From NCBI GenBank assembly GCA_014905825.1, contig JACGCN010000007.1, forward strand, positions 1,984,001 through 2,048,000: a stretch of DNA of 64,000 bases. Reading direction: 5' to 3'. Source of the stretch: Lyophyllum atratum. Lineage: Eukaryota > Basidiomycota > Agaricomycetes > Agaricales > Lyophyllaceae. A program made the position numbers and the translations under genes. Under the pieces are notes generated by a model. It was not told the origin of the DNA and searched no databases. It was given only the letters and a program-made list of their open reading frames with translations. Positions 59,109-64,000 of the stretch are shown one piece after another. Each line of letters opens with the position of its first letter. Within the stretch, counting starts at the first letter, position 1.

Positions 59109-59960
59109 GCCTTATTCAAAGTTGGCCGAAGTCGAAGTCGAAGTCGAAGTCGCAGCTGAAGGCTGACAAATATAAAATTTCGAGCTCCGAGTGTGACCAG
59201 ATCGTGACACACGCGCCCGCCTCCTTCCTCTCTCTCCAATAAACCACAAGAGCGGACCATACACATGCGCCCGCCCACAAGAGGCGACAGCGCGCCAGCA
59301 AGTTTCACACGACACCCCCTTTTTTTCCTTTTCTTTTCTCTTACATGCTATGCCTAATGTGTATGATACCCACCCACTATGCCCCCCACTCCCACTCCAT
59401 TCTCGCATCAACCCGCTACACAACGACGACCGATCTGCCGTACAGGAAGAGAACTTTAATCCCATCGCGTACCTACAAACGGACAATTATTTACTTTACT
59501 TTATTTCACGGATACTTAGCTATCCCCGCTTCTTAGCTCTGTAGTGTAGCTTGCCGGCGGCTAAATATGACTGCATCATCATCATCTCCAATACTCTACA
59601 GGTCCTGGGTGTATTCCCGAGTGAGATGTATATTTCCAGCATTTGGTACATGGTGATTGCTATAATGAGCGTCAGATAGAGCAGAGATAGCCGCATAACG
59701 AAATTGAACGTGAAGCAGGCATCCTTGAGAGAATTTCATGGGGAAAATGATTTGCGAGAGATCATGGTAAGCAAGATAATTTTATTAACTCCTTTCGCGT
59801 GTCGAGCATGGCCGTAACGGCCGTACGATGGGGAGAAGTTGCTATCAACGAGCCCAGATTGACGAGCGTGACATCGCGCATGTAGCGGAGCTCGTAATTT
59901 TATATTTGTCAGCCTTCAGCTGCGACTTCGACTTCGACTTCGGCCAACTTTGAATAAGGC
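59109..59960. mobile_element. 852-bp TIR element with TA flanks (Tc1/mariner-like nonautonomous element or remnant)
   Basis: The left end GCCTTATTCAAAGTTGGCCG (59109) and the right end (59960) are reverse complements over about 75 bases, through the GAAGTC hexamer run (four copies left, three right), GCAGCTGAAGGCTGACAAAT and TATAAAATT to GAGCTCCG. Each end is bordered by TA (59107-59108 and 59961-59962), the target duplication of the Tc1/mariner group. The interior has no transposase frame; it contains T-rich and AC-rich sequence. The hexamer difference suggests repeat slippage after insertion. Classification by TA and size is an inference. Confidence 0.75.
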
Positions 59961-60209
59961 TAATGCGGCCGATTCGGATACGCAGGCATGATCGATGGGG
60001 CTCGGACCGGAGCGGTGGCATGTTGAATCGGAGCTTCAAGTAACTTCTCAGGCCTCGTGTCTGCTGATCCCAAGGGGGTGGCGGGTTTAAAATACATGAA
60101 CTAGAGTCGAATTTTTTGTTAGTGGTGAGTTTCTTGAACCGACCGGCCAACGTAAGCAAACACGTGATATGTATTTCCGAATTGGGTGATCTGCGTTCTA
60201 TTTATGGAA

Positions 60210-63200
60210 TTAGTGTTGTCGTTTTCGTGCTTTCCCTCCTCCTGACGTTTTGCACGTCCTACACACCCAATTCTTGGGCGCTAACTCAAGTCCGATGCAG
60301 CGTAGATGGTACTGAATATTTTAAATAGCATATTAGCATTATGTCGGCAATAGAATACTTGAAATGACTTACCCATCCCGTTTCGCATGCTTCCCGTTTG
60401 CACTGCACAACATCTTTGGCCTTGGGATCTGCCTGGAGTCCGCACTCACAGTCGCTCAAGCCATGTATTTGGACGACCTTCCTCTTCCTTCCAAATCGAC
60501 CCGTTGGAAGATCCTCCGTTGCGATCATGACAGCAGAAGTCGAGGGAGGTAAGGTGGACTGTATAGTAGTCCTACTAGCCGGATGTCCGTCTGCGTGAGT
60601 TGTTGATGCGATGGGCGTGGGACTAGCAATTTCCGATTGCTGCTCAGGACCTGCAACCGCAGTCGATTCAGTGTCTCCACCCGCTATATTGCTAGATTCT
60701 ATGGCTAGTGCCACAGGAGGAGCGGCCTGAAGAAATGTAAGTCATTCTGTGCTCATGTTGAAGTTTTGACACTTACTAAACCTGTTGCACCCTCAGTGCA
60801 CGCTTCGTCGTCGTCTCCCGTCAAACGCGCAAAATCCGCGGGGTTCTCATGGACGTAATTGTCGACAGGAAACCCTACGTAAGGTTCAGCCGCAGTGTTA
60901 CCACTCACACGATCGCTGTCAACGTCAACTGCTTCTGTCTCACCCTCCTTGTCTCCTCCCACTTCCTCGTCGTTGTCCTCTCTGCTTTTCTCATCATCTT
61001 CGTCCGAGCGAACGTCCTCCTCAGAATCGTCATCAATATTTGCCAATACTTCGCGGGAACTGGAACGATAGCAATTGGTACGAACGTTCAGTAAATCATC
61101 GACAAGTCGCCACAATCTCAACGGACATACCCTGCAGGGATTTGAGATCTATGGGCATCCGATATGACAAGAGCCGGTGTGTTTGTCTTCTTCTTTGCTC
61201 TTCTCACCACCACGCGCTGACGCCTTTTCCATATTTCTTTCATCTCAGCGATCTCGAAGTTCGAGAGCTCCCACAGGTGGGCGTACTTGTTGTGGTCGAC
61301 TTTGGGGTGCGCACGTAAATAATGCTGTTTCAAATTGTAGCGCCACACTGCAGGTTCCAGCTTGGGGCACGATGGACAAGCAATCGGCACATTACTGCAG
61401 GGAGCTGTCTGTGTTGACTCCACAGCAACGCTGTACGAGAATGTGAGTTTCGTGGGGCACGCTCTCGTGCGTTCCGTGTCGATCTTCAGCTTTCCCTGAG
61501 AGCCTTTTCCCTTTTTCAGATAGTATAGGCAGACAGCGCCGGGCCGTAGACAGCACCCACAGGGCTCGTCGGTGCGTGCAACATTTTTGTCGAACAGGAT
61601 ATGGGCGCCGAGATGCTCGAGGATTCGTTGGCCATGTTTCAGATCAAGGAAGATGCTGGGCAACGTGCAGAGGGGACAAGATATGGAGTTGGGATTGTCC
61701 AGGTCAAGTCCATCCACGAATTCTGGTTCTGATTGGCTCTGACATAAAAATGCTGCCTTTCCTAGGTCATTCCTCAGTGCGGGCCAGATACACCGACAGC
61801 AAGAGAAAATCATACCTAATCGTTCCCGGTAAGGATATTCTGGCTTCACAGGTGTTCGAGGCACTGATTTAAATTCAGTCGCAGTCAACGATTGGAAAAT
61901 ACTGGCCGCCAGCGCTACGAGAACACGACTCTCGAGGAGATAGAACACTTTCTCGCCGACGGATTGTGGTTCAGAAGTGTCGGGGTTGATGGGCTGGATC
62001 AAGCGCCCAGGAACCGTGAATGATAGCTCGGAAGGCGTCTGGTATGTTCGCCAGTCCATCTTCATAGTCGGGTCATCTAACGAATCCGTCGGCCGTAGTC
62101 CCAAGAGCTGATAGGATACCATAATGGTCGATTCCGCCAGTTGGCCGTGTTCAATGAAATCGACGCTCTCACCGTCATCCTTCAAGCCATTAACTTCACC
62201 AATACATAACCAGTACCGGTCATTGCAACGAAGGAGGCTGGCAATGGGATCTGAAGTGACCAACAAAAGCCCCGAGCTCGTACCGCCACTATCCGAGTCG
62301 ACGCAGGAGTCGGACTTCGCTGAACGGGCGCTAAAATGACGGCCAATATCCTGTACGCGTCGAAGACGATCGGTGGATCCAGCCGACGTCCGGTACTTGC
62401 TACACAAGCTAAGTGCCTTTATCTTCGACATTTCCTGGCCTCGATATAAAATGTTCCTTGATTTGATGCTCGCAGGATCGTGATTAACATCATCATGTGT
62501 TGCGTCATGTACCATCTCGGCAGCTACTGCATCCTCGATCACCACTTGGTCCTCAGAAGCACTAGTGGCATTGTTGGCATCGCTGTGTTCTTGAGGCTGA
62601 GCAGGCTGGATCCCGAGGAGAATCTCCTCCACGCTCTCGTCAATGTCGTCACTGGGAAGGGGGATGTTCACTAGAAGCTGGCCAGAGGGTGACAAGATTG
62701 TGATGTTTTCTTCGTCCTCCATCGTTGCGAATAAGTCAGCATAAATAGAAAATGCTTCTTCGATGATACGTCTGCCACGGCGCCAGCAAGTTTGTAAGGT
62801 GACATTTGACAATCTCACGTCCCCTTTCCACGTTGCTGGAGTAATGTGGTCATGTCTCGCAACTAGCTGTGATTCTCGTGTGATTGTAGGCAGTTTGAGG
62901 CGCCGTGGGCCGCGGTCCCAGTGAGGATATTTCGCGAGGATATTCGACACCTCCGTGGTTCCGCTTAAGCGCTCGACAAGTTGATAGAGATCGACATTCA
63001 CATTATTGCCAACCATTGTGCGTAAAATTCCAAATAGTTGTTCTAACCTGTCGGTCCCTAGCAGGATAATCCAGAATGATTCACGGGGGTTATCGACCTT
63101 GCCTTTGGCGACACAGAAATAGGTGTTTTTGATCATAAGCATCAAGTCGGTATAGAGCTCGGTAGGAAGAAAGTCCTTCCCAACTTTGCGGTAAAGGGCC

Positions 63201-64000
63201 ATGGCGAGGTGTGCCGCAGCGCTCAGATGTTCCAGTTGCTCGGAGAGGGTAAGGTCGATGCAAAGGAAAGGAACAAGGAGGTAAAAGAGAACCCGCCCGA
63301 AAATCCAGAGTGCGTCTCGTGTATTTTGGAAACCAGGAGAAGCGCTGGGCTTCGAAGGCGTCCTCGGAAGTGTCCAGATGTCTTTAAGCATATCAAACGC
63401 GATTCGGACATCTTGAAGATCGTCAGGATTAAATGTCGCTCGAATATGGTCTGCCGTAGCTCCTTCGGAGATAAAATGAGCACGAAGAATTGCCGGCGTG
63501 ATACGGATTCCTGCTACAACTATCCCTCGCTCTCGAAGAAGGAGATTTCGAAGCCGTTTAAAGAGGTGCTTCCAATCCTTGTCGCATGTCAAATCGTCGT
63601 CGCCGACATGCATATCCATGAATTTCAATCCAGACAGGAGCGGGAAGATATCGGATTGGGGTTCGAGCTGTTTTTTGAATGTGAGTTGAGCCATGGCCAC
63701 ACCCCGGCGCTTCTCACCATCGGAGGCGATGGATACAGTTCGAATTTTGAAGGTTTCAGTACGTGTGTTATCTATGCCATCAATTGCGGTCTGAAGAACA
63801 ACGGCATGCTCTGCGCCAGTCTCCTGCTTACAGTCGCCAGAGACCAGAATGGCACGCGCAGGATAGATGCGATTATTTTCGCAAAGCACTCCTAAGGCGC
63901 CTACAGTAGCCTATGAATAGTATACATGTTTAGCAACATTTTTGAATGGGATTGAACAACATACTTCTGCGGCATAATGAATTTCCCCGCTGTCGAGTGC
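60210..64000 (-). CDS. large transposon-associated protein ending in a PHD-like finger (5' end outside window)
   Basis: Exons (descending) >64000-63965, 63910-61131, 61059-60777, 60726-60373 and 60311-60210 give one open frame of more than 1100 residues. The N-terminal half is globular: YPARAILVSGDCKQETGAEH, TVSIASDGEKRRG, GDDDLTCDKDWKHLFKRLRN, LTLSEQLEHLSAAAHLAMAL and LLGTDRLEQLFGILRTMVGN. The spaced acidic residues and the TDRLEQLFG motif recall RNase H-type transposases (P-element/THAP9 group has a similar late motif), but a class is not proven. Then come cysteine clusters (SCCRCIW, CPLC, CGCC) and a C2H2-like finger (ACPSCP ... HYLRAHP), an acidic exon, and a terminal PHD-like finger (CECG, CKREACETGWYHLRC, WVCRTC). 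The family is common near basidiomycete TEs. No lesion is seen. Confidence 0.65.

Overview
This window reads as nuclear DNA of a basidiomycete fungus, most likely an Agaricomycete. Almost every recognisable gene is cut by short introns of about 45-60 bases with GT(A/G)NGY donors, CTAAC-type branch points and YAG acceptors. The protein families are those that crowd transposon-rich basidiomycete chromosomes: KDZ transposase with a CxC2 cysteine cluster, TET/JBP-like dioxygenase, Tnp2/CACTA transposase, TE-linked PHD-finger proteins and DUF6699-like proteins. I see no rRNA, tRNA or CRISPR. All gene models were spliced by eye from the sequence; none was confirmed by a search or by RNA.

Layout. 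Positions 1-5.7 kb hold the 3' end of a TE-associated gene, a small minus-strand hypothetical gene and a WD40-type gene with duplicated 3' exons. Positions 6.1-17.4 kb form a coherent transposon gene block: a minus-strand TE-linked gene, a gene with an RNase H1 N-terminal-like fold, a small basic helical gene, a TET/JBP-like 2-oxoglutarate/Fe(II) dioxygenase (minus), and head-to-head with it a complete KDZ transposase, followed by a small membrane ORF. At 17.82-18.30 kb lies a large foldback whose arms are separated by only 16 bases. Positions 20.1-24.3 kb carry a Tnp2 (CACTA/En-Spm) transposase with one in-frame stop and one frameshift. Positions 24.6-32.2 kb hold decayed or unrecognised genes and AT-rich sequence.

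Positions 32.2-58.7 kb are the most striking part: five tandem units of about 5.1 kb. Each has three related genes, here called A (minus), B (minus) and C (plus, divergent from B), which share a DUF6699-like C-terminus and are probably paralogues. The units alternate between two types, so the real period is a dimer of about 10.2 kb. All five A genes give intact spliced reading frames of 450-453 residues, whereas B is broken in at least two units and C looks intact in only one. The fifth unit is interrupted by about 1.8 kb containing a small membrane-protein gene.

Positions 59.1-60.0 kb contain a TIR element flanked by TA. The right end (60.2 kb to beyond the edge) is a large minus-strand, transposon-associated gene ending in a PHD-like finger.

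How the parts may work together: the KDZ transposase and the dioxygenase share a 253-base intergenic region and could be co-controlled, with the dioxygenase acting on 5-methylcytosine. This pairing of families has been described in fungi. The function of the A/B/C array is unknown.
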